A DNA stretch of 64,000 nt from Streptomyces humicola (GCF_024436035.1 NZ_JANFNG010000018.1:1-64000), one strand, 5' to 3'; positions 1-8,502 are shown, numbered from the stretch's first letter. Notes: a model not told the origin generated them from the sequence alone. Translations and numbers: made by a program.

Positions 1-3
1 CCG

Positions 4-20
4 CCCCCCCCCCCCCCCCC
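4..20. repeat. 17-base cytosine homopolymer
   Basis: An unbroken run of C occupies positions 4-20, just downstream of the stop codon of the minus-strand TrkA gene. Nothing else in the window resembles it. Such runs slip in replication and in sequencing, so its exact length should be treated as uncertain. Confidence 0.85.
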
Positions 21-55
21 ACCCCTCCCACGTCACGTCGTCGCCGGTCGGCAGC

Positions 56-733
56 TCAGCTGCCCGCGGCCTCGCGTGTCACCGACAGCAGCTCCTCGAG
101 CTGCTCCTCGCGGTCCGGAGCCGCGACGAACAGCATCTCGTCGCCCGCCTCCAGCGCGTCGTCCTTGGACGGTGTGAGCACCCGGTGGCCCCGGATGATC
201 GTCACCAGCGAGGTGTCAGTGGGCCAGTCGACATCACCCACCCTCGTGCCGACGAGAGCGGCATCCGGTGGCAGCGTCAGCTCGACCAGGTTGGCGTCGC
301 CCTGGCTGAACCGCATCAGACGCACCAGGTCGCCGACACTGACCGCCTCCTCGACCAGCGCCGACATCAGCCGCGGTGTGGAGACGGCGACGTCCACGCC
401 CCAGGCCTCGTTGAACAGCCACTCGTTCTTGGGATTGTTGACGCGGGCGACGACCCGCGGCACCCCGTACTCGGTCTTGGCGAGCAGCGAGACGACCAGG
501 TTCACCTTGTCGTCGCCGGTCGCCGCGATGACCACGTTGCAGCGCTGCAGCGCCGCCTCGTCGAGCGAGGTGATCTCGCAGGCGTCGGCGAGCAACCACT
601 CCGCCTGCGGAACCCGCTCCACCGAGATGGAGCCCGGGTTCTTGTCGATGAGCAGGACTTCATGCCCGTTCTCCAGGAGCTCACCCGCGATGGACCGGCC
701 CACCGCGCCCGCTCCGGCTATCGCGACCCTCAT
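56..733 (-). CDS. TrkA-family potassium uptake regulatory protein (second of a pair)
   Basis: A 225-residue cytoplasmic RCK protein expected to bind NAD(H) or nucleotide and gate a Trk/Ktr-type potassium channel. The N-terminus has the Rossmann glycine motif GAGAVG at residues 7-12 and an acidic residue at the end of strand 2 (LLIDKNP). The last ~80 residues fit a TrkA_C domain. Its ATG overlaps the stop codon of the upstream TrkA gene in an ATGA, so the two are translationally coupled. The pair resembles CeoB/CeoC of mycobacteria. No Trk membrane subunit is adjacent; the neighbouring permease is of the APC family. The family call is secure; the partner channel is unknown. Confidence 0.9.
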   Translation of the reverse strand: MRVAIAGAGAVGRSIAGELLENGHEVLLIDKNPGSISVERVPQAEWLLADACEITSLDEAALQRCNVVIAATGDDKVNLVVSLLAKTEYGVPRVVARVNNPKNEWLFNEAWGVDVAVSTPRLMSALVEEAVSVGDLVRLMRFSQGDANLVELTLPPDAALVGTRVGDVDWPTDTSLVTIIRGHRVLTPSKDDALEAGDEMLFVAAPDREEQLEELLSVTREAAGS

Positions 734-1398
734 TTTTGAGCCTCCTCGGGCCCTTCGGCGAACGCCGCCTCGACCTTCTCGACGTCATCGGTGCGCATCA
801 TCACATGCACGAGGTCACCCTCCTGCAGCACCGTGTCCGACGTTGGCAGCATCGCTTCGCCCAATCGGGTGATGAACGCCACGCGCACCCCGGTCTCGGC
901 CTGCAGCTTGCTGATTCGCTGGCCGACCCATGCGGTGGAGGTCGCCACTTCCGCCAGCTGCACCGCGCCGCTCGGGTCGCGCCACAGCGGCTCGGCTCCC
1001 GAGGGCAGCAGACGGCGCAGCATCTGGTCGGCGGTCCACCGCACCGTTGCCACGGTGGGGATGCCGAGCCGCTGGTAGACCTCGGCGCGACGCGGGTCGT
1101 AGATACGGGCCGCCACGTTCTCCACGCCGAACATCTCCCGGGCCACCCGGGCCGCGATGATGTTGGAGTTGTCGCCGCTGCTCACGGCGGCGAACGCGCC
1201 CGCTTCCTCGATGCCGGCCTCGCGCAGGGTGTCCTGGTCGAACCCGACTCCCGTCACCCGGCGTCCGGAGAACCCGGCCCCTAGACGGCGGAACGCCGTC
1301 GGGTCCTGGTCGACCACGGCGACCGTATGACCCTGCTCTTCCAGGGAGTGCGCGAGAGTCGACCCCACTCTCCCGCAGCCCATGATTACGACGTGCAC
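730..1398 (-). CDS. TrkA-family potassium uptake regulatory protein (first of a pair)
   Basis: A 222-residue RCK-type regulator with the Rossmann motif GCGRVG at residues 7-12 and a C-terminal TrkA_C-like domain. The reading frame is open far upstream. The GTG at 1398 is chosen because homologous sequence begins there and a GGAAGGA ribosome site lies about 10 nt ahead. The resulting protein matches its partner in length. It is the promoter-proximal gene of the pair and ends in a 4-bp overlap with the second. Two stacked RCK proteins are commonly needed to form the octameric gating ring, so the pair probably works as a hetero-assembly. Confidence 0.88.
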   Translation of the reverse strand: MHVVIMGCGRVGSTLAHSLEEQGHTVAVVDQDPTAFRRLGAGFSGRRVTGVGFDQDTLREAGIEEAGAFAAVSSGDNSNIIAARVAREMFGVENVAARIYDPRRAEVYQRLGIPTVATVRWTADQMLRRLLPSGAEPLWRDPSGAVQLAEVATSTAWVGQRISKLQAETGVRVAFITRLGEAMLPTSDTVLQEGDLVHVMMRTDDVEKVEAAFAEGPEEAQK

Positions 1399-1832
1399 GC
1401 CTCGCCTGTCCTTCCCGCAGATAACCGCAGATCCAGCTGGTCTCAGGCCCTTCAAGAATCTCAGACCGCGGCCAAAGCTACACAGGCATCGAGTCGACCG
1501 GGAGCCCGCCCGCACATCCGTGCATGGATTCGATTCGGCTCGCGGTCCGCTCAGAGGCGGTTCACGCCCCGCCACGCCGCGGCGGTCGCGGCGACCAGGC
1601 ACGCCGCGATCAGCAGCACGCCGAGGCTCAGCCGGGTGGCGTGGCGCCATGCCAAAACTGGGCGCCGTGGTTGATGTGGTTGGTGAGGAAGCCGTCATGG
1701 AACAGCCGGCTTTGCCGGCGGAGGCCAGCCCGCACGAGCGGAGCCGCCACGGGGGCGCCGGGCGCCGGGACCTCAGCCCTCCGGATACGCGCGCCAGCAG
1801 GTACTCGCGTCAGCCGGTACGCGCGTCAGCCG
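1399..1832. other. intergenic region between TrkA pair and permease
   Basis: This 434-bp stretch separates the permease stop codon from the TrkA pair, all on the minus strand. It must carry the TrkA promoter. The only coding-like signal is a short minus-strand segment at 1551-1702, listed separately. The rest holds no gene I can support. Confidence 0.6.
1551..1702 (-). pseudogene. possible frameshifted remnant of a small membrane protein
   Basis: On the minus strand one frame (about 1700-1650) reads HDGFLTNHINHGAQFWHG and then stops. The frame one base away (about 1655-1551) reads ATRLSLGVLLIAACLVAATA followed by AAWRGVNRL and a stop, with Streptomyces-like third-position GC and a plausible membrane helix. 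One missing base would join the two. No start codon or ribosome site is visible upstream. It may be the eroded tail of a gene once lying between the permease and trkA. The call is tentative. Confidence 0.25.
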
Positions 1833-3707
1833 TCAGCGTGGGACGTCGATGCGGAAGCGCAGCCGGCAGATGACGGCGTCGGTGTAGCGGCGGATGGCCC
1901 GGTCGAGCACCGCGCCGCGCTGGTTCTGCAGCAGACGCTGCCACGGCCGCGGCAGCTGCATCTCGGGGATCAGCACCACCAGGCGGTCGTGCTCGTCCTC
2001 GGCCCCCACGGCGCGCAGATGGTCGACGATAGGCCGGGTCAGGGACCGCGTGCGGCTCGTCAGCACCGTGAGCGGGACATCCGGGTGCCAGGCGTTCCAC
2101 GCATTCCGGACCCGGTCGGTGCCCGCCGCGTCCTGGTCGTCCCGGTCGTCCGGATGGACGACGGTGACGGCGCGGACCTCGTCACCGAGCGACAGCGCCG
2201 CGCTGATCGCCTCCCGGGTGAGGAGGTTGACCGCACCGACGGGGACGACGACCAGCGAGCGGCGCGGCTGCGGCGGCCCCGGGACCTCGCCCAGGTGCAG
2301 CCCGACGCCGATCCGCCGGTAGGTGCGGTGAATCCCCTCGAAGAGCGCGACCAGCACCGCAACCGCGAGGAAGACCAGCCAGCCGCCCTCGCCGAACTTC
2401 GCCACCAGCTCGATGACGAGTGCCACGGCCGTCAACGCCGCCCCGAGACCGTTGAGCGCCGCCCGCCCCTGCCAGCCGAGGCCGCGCTCGATCTGCCAGT
2501 GCCGGACCATGCCGACCTGGGAGATCGTGAAGCCGATGAAGACGCCGATGGCGAAGAACGGCACCAGCGCTTGCGTATCGCCCTGGGCGCCGATCAGCAG
2601 CACAAGCGCGGCTCCGGCGAGCACCAGCACGCCGTGCCGGTAGACCTGCCGGTCGGCGCGGAGCGCAAAGACGTGCGGCAGGTTGTTGTCGCGTGCCAGC
2701 AGAGAAGTGAGGACCGGCATGCCGCCGAACGAGGTGTTGGCGGCGAGCGCCAGCAGCACCATCGTGGCGAACTGCACGATGTAGAACCCGGCGTTGTGGC
2801 CGAACGAGGCGTCGGTGAGCTGCGCCAGCACGGTCTTGGTGCTGTTCGGCGCGACATGGAACTTGCCGATCAGCAGCGAGAGACCGATCAGCATCGCGCC
2901 GAGCAGCGCGCCCAGCGTGAGTTCGGTGCGCTGCGCCCGCTTCACCCTCGGGCTGCGGAAGGTGGGCACGGCATTGGCGATGGCTTCCACACCGGTCAGC
3001 GCCGAGCAGCCGGAGGCGAAGGCCCGCAGCAACAGCAGCACGCCGACGGTCGAGGTGGCGGAGGCCGTCGGATGCGTGGGCGCCGTCGCGGGGTGCGTCC
3101 GCAGCAGCCCGACCACGATGACGGCGAAGACCGCCACGACGAAGACCACGGTCGGCACGATCATCACCTTCGCCGACTCCGCGACCCCGTAGAGGTTGAC
3201 GGCCGTGATCAACCCGAGGACCAGCACGCACAGCCACACCCGGTCGCCGTACAGGCCGGGAAAGGCGGAGGTCAAGGCGGCGACGCCGGCGGAGACGGAG
3301 ACGGCGACGTTCAGCACGTAGTCGATGATCAGCGAGGCCGCCGCCACCAGGCTCACCCGCCGGCCGAGGTGGCGCCCGGCGACCGCGTAGGCGCCGCCGC
3401 CGTTGGGGAAGGCGGCGATCACCTGACGGTACGAGAACGTCAGCGCCGCCAGCAGCACTACGATCGCGCAGGTCACCGGCAGCGTGAAGCCGAGGCCGCG
3501 GCTGCCCGCCACGGCAAGCACCACCACGATCGCTTCGGGTCCGTACGCGACGGAGGCCAGCGCGTCCAACGACAGCGCGGCGAGCCCCTGCGGGACGGTC
3601 AGCCGGTCGCGTTCATGGTCGCTCGCCGGTGCATCGCCGGCCCGGCTCCCCGGCTCCTGGGCGTTCGTAGACTCCACGTCCCACCTCGTGCTCTGTGACC
3701 CCTTCAT
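1833..3707 (-). CDS. APC-family permease with C-terminal cytosolic domain
   Basis: A 624-residue membrane protein of the amino acid-polyamine-organocation superfamily. After a charged N-terminus of about 35 residues come about 12 hydrophobic segments. The first contains the SLDALASVAYGPEA stretch typical of the APC helix-1 substrate loop. The last ~165 residues are soluble and look like a UspA-style regulatory domain. It is the first gene of the minus-strand block leading to the TrkA pair, so a role linked to potassium or amino-acid homeostasis is possible but not shown. The ATG at 3707 has only a weak ribosome site; a slightly later start is possible. Confidence 0.85.
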   Translation of the reverse strand: MKGSQSTRWDVESTNAQEPGSRAGDAPASDHERDRLTVPQGLAALSLDALASVAYGPEAIVVVLAVAGSRGLGFTLPVTCAIVVLLAALTFSYRQVIAAFPNGGGAYAVAGRHLGRRVSLVAAASLIIDYVLNVAVSVSAGVAALTSAFPGLYGDRVWLCVLVLGLITAVNLYGVAESAKVMIVPTVVFVVAVFAVIVVGLLRTHPATAPTHPTASATSTVGVLLLLRAFASGCSALTGVEAIANAVPTFRSPRVKRAQRTELTLGALLGAMLIGLSLLIGKFHVAPNSTKTVLAQLTDASFGHNAGFYIVQFATMVLLALAANTSFGGMPVLTSLLARDNNLPHVFALRADRQVYRHGVLVLAGAALVLLIGAQGDTQALVPFFAIGVFIGFTISQVGMVRHWQIERGLGWQGRAALNGLGAALTAVALVIELVAKFGEGGWLVFLAVAVLVALFEGIHRTYRRIGVGLHLGEVPGPPQPRRSLVVVPVGAVNLLTREAISAALSLGDEVRAVTVVHPDDRDDQDAAGTDRVRNAWNAWHPDVPLTVLTSRTRSLTRPIVDHLRAVGAEDEHDRLVVLIPEMQLPRPWQRLLQNQRGAVLDRAIRRYTDAVICRLRFRIDVPR

Positions 3708-4139
3708 GAGCCCGCGTCACCGCGGAGATCGCCGAACGGAGCTCGGTGCCCCAGTCTGCGTCCGCAGGTCCGTTCCCGCTCGGTCTCCTGGCGCAAGAAA
3801 ACCGTCAATGTTCAGCGGCCGCCGCGTCGGAACGAAGGAGTGAACGAGGGAGTGAACGAAGGAATGGAACGGCGTGATCGTGCTCCCGCAAGACCAGGCG
3901 GTGCGGGCTGCGGCCGGTGATCCCCAGGCGTACGCGGTGCGCCGCAGCGCCCACCGTGCCCGGTCAACGGCGCCGGGGCCGCGCCGCACGGGGCAACAGC
4001 GCCAGTCGCAGGCTGGCGTGGACCACGGGTTTTCGGCTGCACCGCGAAACCGTGCACTGCTTCGCCCGCGCGGATGGGGACCGCGCCGCGACGTACACTG
4101 GACGGCTGTTGTCCGACCAGTCCAGGAGTCTGTTCCGTC
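3708..4139. other. divergent intergenic region
   Basis: This 432-bp gap lies between the divergent permease and RNA methyltransferase genes and must hold both promoters. It contains three tandem 12-bp repeats at 3830-3865 and the AGGAG ribosome site at 4124-4128. I see no supported gene in it. Confidence 0.6.
3830..3865. repeat. three tandem 12-bp repeats
   Basis: The units GAACGAAGGAGT, GAACGAGGGAGT and GAACGAAGGAAT follow one another without gaps, each differing from the first by one base. Each carries a purine-rich GAAGGAG-like core followed by GTG or ATG, resembling repeated ribosome sites, but no open frame of convincing length follows. Confidence 0.75.
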
Positions 4140-5498
4140 GTGAAGAACCGCACCCGTACGAACCGTACGAAGGACCGGACCGACTCCGCGGCCGCCTCCC
4201 TGGTCGGAGAGGCCTACGAGGTCGAGGTCGGCCCGGTGGCGCACGGCGGGCACTGCATCGCACGCCACGAGGGGCGGGTGCTCTTCGTCCGGCACGCGCT
4301 CCCCGGCGAACGGGTCGTCGCCAAGGTCACGGAGGGCGACGAGGACTCCCGCTTCCTGCGCGCCGACGCGGTCGAGGTGCTCGATGCCTCCCCGGACCGG
4401 GTCGCCGCGCCCTGCCCGTTCTCCGGGCCGGGCAAGTGCGGCGGCTGCGACTGGCAGCACGCCGCACCCGGTGCACAGCGGCGGCTCAAGGTCGCGGTGA
4501 TCACCGAGCAGCTCGCCCGCCTCGCCGGGCTCACCCCGCAGGAGGCCGGGTGGGACGGCACCGTCGAGCCCGCCCCCGGCGACAAGGTGCCCAGAGGGCA
4601 GGTCCCGGCGTGGCGCACGCGGGTGCAGTACGCCGTCGACGCCGAGGGACGGGCAGGGCTGCGCCGCCATCGTTCGCACGAGGTGGAACCGATCGACCGC
4701 TGCCTGATCGCCGCCCCCGGGGTGAGCGAGCTGGGCATCGAGAAGCGCACCTGGCCATCGGTCACCGCGATCGAGGCCATCGCCGCCACCGGCTCCTCCG
4801 ACCGGCAAGTGATCATCACCCCTGCCCCGGATGCCAGACTCCCGCTCGTCGAACTGGACCGTCCGGTCTCGGTGATGCGGATCGACGAGCAGGGCGGAGC
4901 ACACCGGGTGCACGGCCGCGACTTCGTACGGGAGCGTGCGGCGGGCCGCACCTGGCGGGTCGGCTCGGGCGGCTTCTGGCAGGTCCACCACCAGGCCGCG
5001 GATCTACTGGTCGACGCGGTGCTCGCCGGGCTCGCGCCGCGGCCGGGGGAGACCGCGCTCGACCTGTACTGCGGCGTCGGCCTCTTCGCGGGCGCGCTCG
5101 CCGACCGGGTGGGGGAGCGCGGCGCCGTGCTGGGCATCGAGTCGGCGAAGCGCGCGGTCGCGGACGCCCGCCACAACCTCGCCGACCTCGACCGGGTCCG
5201 CGTCGAACACGGCACGGTGGAACGGGTGTTGCCGCGTACCGGTATCACCGAGACCGACCTGATCGTCCTCGACCCACCCCGCACGGGCGCGGGCAGGCCG
5301 GTCGTCGAGCATCTCGCCGCCCTCGGCGCCCGGGCCATCGCCTACGTCGCCTGTGACCCGGCGGCGCTCGCCCGCGACCTGTCCTACTTCGCCACATCGG
5401 GCTACCACCCGGTCTCGCTGCGGGCGTTCGACCTGTTCCCGATGACGCATCATGTGGAGTGTGTCGCGATCCTGGAGCCGGTGGAGGAGGCCTCCTGA
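4140..5498 (+). CDS. class I SAM-dependent RNA methyltransferase with TRAM domain (TrmA/RlmD-like)
   Basis: A 452-residue 5-methyluridine-type RNA methyltransferase. An N-terminal TRAM domain (about 15-80) precedes four cysteines, C92, C100, C103 and C188, spaced as in the [4Fe-4S] cluster of the RumA/RlmD family. The catalytic half has the SAM motif DLYCGVGLFAG (from 308), DPPRTGAG (from 378) and a nucleophile Cys405 in YVACDPAALARD. The GTG at 4140 is preferred because AGGAG lies 11 nt upstream and the longer frame adds only unlikely sequence. It acts on rRNA or tRNA; which uridine cannot be told from sequence. Confidence 0.92.
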   Translation: MKNRTRTNRTKDRTDSAAASLVGEAYEVEVGPVAHGGHCIARHEGRVLFVRHALPGERVVAKVTEGDEDSRFLRADAVEVLDASPDRVAAPCPFSGPGKCGGCDWQHAAPGAQRRLKVAVITEQLARLAGLTPQEAGWDGTVEPAPGDKVPRGQVPAWRTRVQYAVDAEGRAGLRRHRSHEVEPIDRCLIAAPGVSELGIEKRTWPSVTAIEAIAATGSSDRQVIITPAPDARLPLVELDRPVSVMRIDEQGGAHRVHGRDFVRERAAGRTWRVGSGGFWQVHHQAADLLVDAVLAGLAPRPGETALDLYCGVGLFAGALADRVGERGAVLGIESAKRAVADARHNLADLDRVRVEHGTVERVLPRTGITETDLIVLDPPRTGAGRPVVEHLAALGARAIAYVACDPAALARDLSYFATSGYHPVSLRAFDLFPMTHHVECVAILEPVEEAS

Positions 5499-5678
5499 CC
5501 TGCGGTGTTGCCGATGCGCACTACGTGCGCTCGGCGCGTTACGCCTGAACTTCGACGCTGGAATGGCGCTCGTCCTGATGGGCCGTCATCGCGGATCTGA
5601 TGCAGGTCGAGGCGTCCGCGGAGGGAGGGGTTTCTGCCGGGGCTTTAGCGAGGCCATGCCCGGGAGTGTCCGATTTTT

Positions 5679-5715
5679 GGCTGTGTCGCAGATTCGCCGA
5701 ATCTGCGACACAGCC
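5679..5715. repeat. 18-bp inverted repeat with a one-base centre
   Basis: The arm GGCTGTGTCGCAGATTCG (5679-5696) is followed by a single C and then its exact reverse complement (5698-5715). Five T residues precede it on the plus strand, but no T-tract follows it in either direction of transcription, so it is not a classical intrinsic terminator. The arm resembles a terminal inverted repeat, so the site may be a back-to-back transposon-end remnant, or a U-less terminator for the convergent genes. Confidence 0.8.
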
Positions 5716-5778
5716 CATCATCTGATAGAGCACCCCGTTGGATATCGACTCGAACGAACCTGATTCAGGTGACCGCGC

Positions 5779-5816
5779 GGCGCCCCGCACTCCCGGGGGG
5801 AGGAGTGCGGGGCGCC
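5779..5816 (-). terminator. terminator hairpin after the chaplin gene
   Basis: A 15-bp perfect GC-rich stem (5779-5793 with 5802-5816) encloses an 8-nt loop. It lies 22 bp beyond the chaplin stop codon, where transcription of that minus-strand gene should end. Confidence 0.75.
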
Positions 5817-5838
5817 CCCATTGAACCGCGCAGGTGGT

Positions 5839-6474
5839 TCAAGACTTCGTGGGCCGGAACCTTCGGTAGAGCAGCGTGCCGCCGAGCAGCATGCCCGCGC
5901 TCGCCGGGAGGGCGAAGCCGAGGGAGTCTGTGCCGGTGTGGGCCAGGGTGGCTGCGGACGTACCCGCGGTGAGCGGAACGGCCGCCCGCGGGGCCGGGGC
6001 CGGCGGGCAGGGTCGGCGGTGCCTGCCGTGACCGGGGGCGTTGACCGCCGTGTTGCCGACGGCCGCATTCCCGATGCCGACGACGTTGACCGAATTGCCG
6101 CTGACGTTGACCGGCAGATCGACCGGCAACTGAATGCCGTTGCCCGAGGCGACGCCGGGGGAGTCCGCCGCGTGCCCGCGAGCGGTGGCACCGCCGCGCA
6201 GCGGGTGCATGTGCCTCGGACCACCGCCGTGCGAGGCATTGACGCAGCTGTTGCCGACCGAAGGGTTGAGCACTCCGACCACGTCGACCGTGTTCCCGCA
6301 CACATTGACGGGGACATCGATCGGGAGCTGCACCAGGTTGCCGGACAGCACGCCCGGTGATCCAACGGCGCTGCCCGCAGCGCCCGAGTCGGCGTGCGCA
6401 TAGCCTGCGGCTGCGGCCAGCATGCCACCGGTGGCCATCGCGGTGACCAGGCCCTTTCTGGCGACCTGTCTCAT
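5839..6474 (-). CDS. long chaplin with two chaplin domains and sortase anchor
   Basis: A 211-residue secreted hydrophobin-like protein that coats aerial hyphae and spores. It has a signal peptide (about 1-28), chaplin domain 1 (about 39-79, cysteines 59 and 77), a linker, chaplin domain 2 (about 105-145), a Pro/Ala-rich spacer, the sortase motif LAHTG (177-181), a hydrophobic segment and a basic tail. This is the ChpA/B/C layout. The second domain keeps the NxVxVVGxxNxAVGNxxVN pattern but has Ser and Ala where the first has its two cysteines, so only one disulfide is possible. A monocistronic gene with a GGAAGG site upstream and its own terminator. Confidence 0.92.
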   Translation of the reverse strand: MRQVARKGLVTAMATGGMLAAAAGYAHADSGAAGSAVGSPGVLSGNLVQLPIDVPVNVCGNTVDVVGVLNPSVGNSCVNASHGGGPRHMHPLRGGATARGHAADSPGVASGNGIQLPVDLPVNVSGNSVNVVGIGNAAVGNTAVNAPGHGRHRRPCPPAPAPRAAVPLTAGTSAATLAHTGTDSLGFALPASAGMLLGGTLLYRRFRPTKS

Positions 6475-6648
6475 AGGTTCCCTGCCTTCCGGAAATCCTC
6501 ACGGGTAACACGCCCGCACCGGAGAGAACGGCCCATGGGCCAATCAGGTTATGGCTCATATGGATTTCACTTCGTCATTACCCCGTTCGGGGTACGTACG
6601 GGTGGACGGAACGGTTCGCCGTGTAAAGCCGTGGCTACGTTCGCGTTC

Positions 6649-7929
6649 ATGAATGCGACCAGCACCCGACCGACCTTGACCGAACTGCGTCTGTCCGCCT
6701 TCAAATCGCATCGTGGCGCCGGATTTTCCCTCGGGCCGGTCACGGTGGTCTCCGGGAGGAGCGGCAGCGGAAAGTCGAGCGTGCTGGAGGCGCTGGGCGT
6801 GCTGACGCGGCTGGCCTGCGGTGACGGCCTGGGAGAGGTCTTCGCGGCGGTCCGCGGGGGTGCGGCGGCCTGCGTCCCGCAGGGCGCGCGGCCGGACGCC
6901 GAGGGGCGTCGCGGCTTGCGGATCGGGTGCACGGTGGACGGGCCGGTCGGCCCGGTGCGTCTCGATCTGGCGGTACAGGCGGAGCCGGAACTCCGCATCG
7001 TCGGGGAGCGTTTGACGGGTGCGGGGGAGGTGCTGTTGAGCACGGCGCTGCGTGATCCGGCGCGCCGCACCGTGCAGGCGGCCTGGCACACTGCGGGCCT
7101 GGCGCCGGTCACCCGGGCGCCGTTGCCCGACGACCGGCTGGCGACGGCGCTGCTGCCGCTGCGGGTCGCGGGCAAGACGCAGGGGCAGCTGCTCGTGCTC
7201 GCCGCCGTCGAGCAGGTGCTCGTTGCGCTGCGGGCGGTCTTCGCCGTCGATCCGCAGCCGCGGCGCATGAGGGGCCCCGTGGGCGTCGGGGACGGGATGC
7301 TGCGCGGCGACTGCGAGAACCTGTCGGCGGTGCTGCACCGCACGCAGGGCGAGTGCAGGACGCGGCACGCGGCACTCGTGGCGGCGGCGCGGGCGGTGTG
7401 CGACGGGCCCGTCGAGGGGCTGACCGTGATGCGGCGGGTGCTCGCACGGTCGGGCGGCGGCGCGGCGCGGGAGGCGGTGATGGCGGCGGTCGACCACGGG
7501 CCGCTGCTGGGGATCACGCCCGTCGACCGGCTCGGCGACGGCGAACTGCGCTTCCTCGCATTGGCGTTGGTGCTGTTGACGGGGCCGGGCGTACTGGAGA
7601 TGGACCAGAGCGCCGAGGTACTGCCGGCGCAGCGCGCGATGACGGTGCTTGCGGATGGGCTTGATTACGGCCTTGACCTGGCACAGACACGGGAGTTGCT
7701 GTCGTTGGCCGTACGGGCGGCGGAGCGCGGGCACGTGCGGCTGGTGGGGACGGTGCACGACGCGTGTCGGGTCGCGCCGGAAGGGTTCGACGGTGTCACC
7801 GTGATCGCGCTCGGGCGCCGGAGCTTGACCGGGGCGATGCGGGAACGCGCGGCCGAACGTGATCCGGGGCGCGCGATCGAGCGCGTGCCGGAGCAGGGTG
7901 GTCGCAGGGAGCCGGCGCCGATGGGGTAG
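6649..7929 (+). CDS. AAA-family ATPase (ABC/RecF-like)
   Basis: A 426-residue protein with a Walker A motif GRSGSGKS at residues 36-43, directly after a hydrophobic strand. This is the arrangement of SMC/RecF/OLD-like AAA ATPases. A likely Walker B strand is VLEMD near residue 320, but the catalytic acid is unclear. No nuclease or membrane domain is visible. The ATG at 6649 lacks a good ribosome site; the AT-rich DNA just upstream suggests a nearby promoter and possibly leaderless translation. The next gene (MazG-like) starts 10 bp after its stop, so the two are probably co-transcribed. Function unknown. Confidence 0.75.
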   Translation: MNATSTRPTLTELRLSAFKSHRGAGFSLGPVTVVSGRSGSGKSSVLEALGVLTRLACGDGLGEVFAAVRGGAAACVPQGARPDAEGRRGLRIGCTVDGPVGPVRLDLAVQAEPELRIVGERLTGAGEVLLSTALRDPARRTVQAAWHTAGLAPVTRAPLPDDRLATALLPLRVAGKTQGQLLVLAAVEQVLVALRAVFAVDPQPRRMRGPVGVGDGMLRGDCENLSAVLHRTQGECRTRHAALVAAARAVCDGPVEGLTVMRRVLARSGGGAAREAVMAAVDHGPLLGITPVDRLGDGELRFLALALVLLTGPGVLEMDQSAEVLPAQRAMTVLADGLDYGLDLAQTRELLSLAVRAAERGHVRLVGTVHDACRVAPEGFDGVTVIALGRRSLTGAMRERAAERDPGRAIERVPEQGGRREPAPMG

Positions 7930-7939
7930 ACCGGGCGTC

Positions 7940-8284
7940 GTGAGCGAGGATCTGAACGCGCTGCGGCGCAGGCTGGCCGATTTCGCGCGGGAGCGCCGAT
8001 GGGGGCCGTACCACACACCGAAGAATCTGGCGGCGGCGTTGAGCGTCGAGGCATCGGAGCTGTTGGAGATCTTCCAGTGGCTCACGGCGGAGCAGTCGCA
8101 GGCGGTGATGGCGGACGAGGCCACCGCGCACCGAGTGGAGGACGAAGTCGCCGATGTGCTGGCGTATTTGCTCCAGTTCTGCGAGGTGCTGGCGATCGAT
8201 CCGCTCGCAGCGCTCGCGAAGAAGATCGACCGGAACGAGAAGCGCTTCCCGGCGCCGGGCGAGGGGCTCGTCGACGGCGAGTGA
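7940..8284 (+). CDS. MazG-like nucleotide pyrophosphohydrolase
   Basis: A 114-residue all-alpha NTP pyrophosphatase of the MazG/RS21-C6 group, which removes pyrophosphate from (d)NTPs, often non-canonical ones. The metal-binding signature is complete: E40xxE43 in the first helix pair and E69xxD72 in the second (motif ExxE...ExxD). The GTG at 7940 is chosen because the family begins about there. It follows the ATPase gene by 10 bp and looks like the second gene of a two-gene operon. Substrate not predictable. Confidence 0.88.
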   Translation: MSEDLNALRRRLADFARERRWGPYHTPKNLAAALSVEASELLEIFQWLTAEQSQAVMADEATAHRVEDEVADVLAYLLQFCEVLAIDPLAALAKKIDRNEKRFPAPGEGLVDGE

Positions 8285-8502
8285 GACGGCGGGTGATCCG
8301 TTGCGCGCTCTGCCGTCTGTCCCTTTCGGGTGAGCGAGTTGTCCACAGCGGCGCGGTTGTCCACCGTTGTCCTTCCCGCTCTTTCCTTCCCGGACACGAT
8401 CCGTCACGCTGAGTAATGGAAGGGTTGGAAGGAAGGGCTGGATCCGCGGGACGCGGAGGGACGGGGGAGGGGGCACCTCCCGCCGTGGGCAGGGGGAGGA
8501 CC

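Larger units (their letters stand above)
5499..5838. other. convergent intergenic region
   Basis: This 340-bp gap separates the methyltransferase from the chaplin gene, which converge. It contains a 37-bp near-perfect palindrome (5679-5715) and a strong hairpin just after the chaplin gene (5779-5816). No coding sequence is supported. Confidence 0.6.

Noticed and set aside
1524-3698. 724-codon plus-strand open frame opposite the APC permease
   Set aside because: It is a GC-rich antisense frame with His/Arg/Asp-rich low-complexity translation; the minus-strand permease has clear family motifs.
3830-3865. CRISPR array
   Set aside because: Units are 12 bp, contiguous and without spacers; the same applies to the 14-bp repeats at 63671. 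No cas genes are present.
5679-5715. Intrinsic terminator with T-tract
   Set aside because: The five T residues precede the hairpin on the plus strand, and no T-run follows it on either strand.
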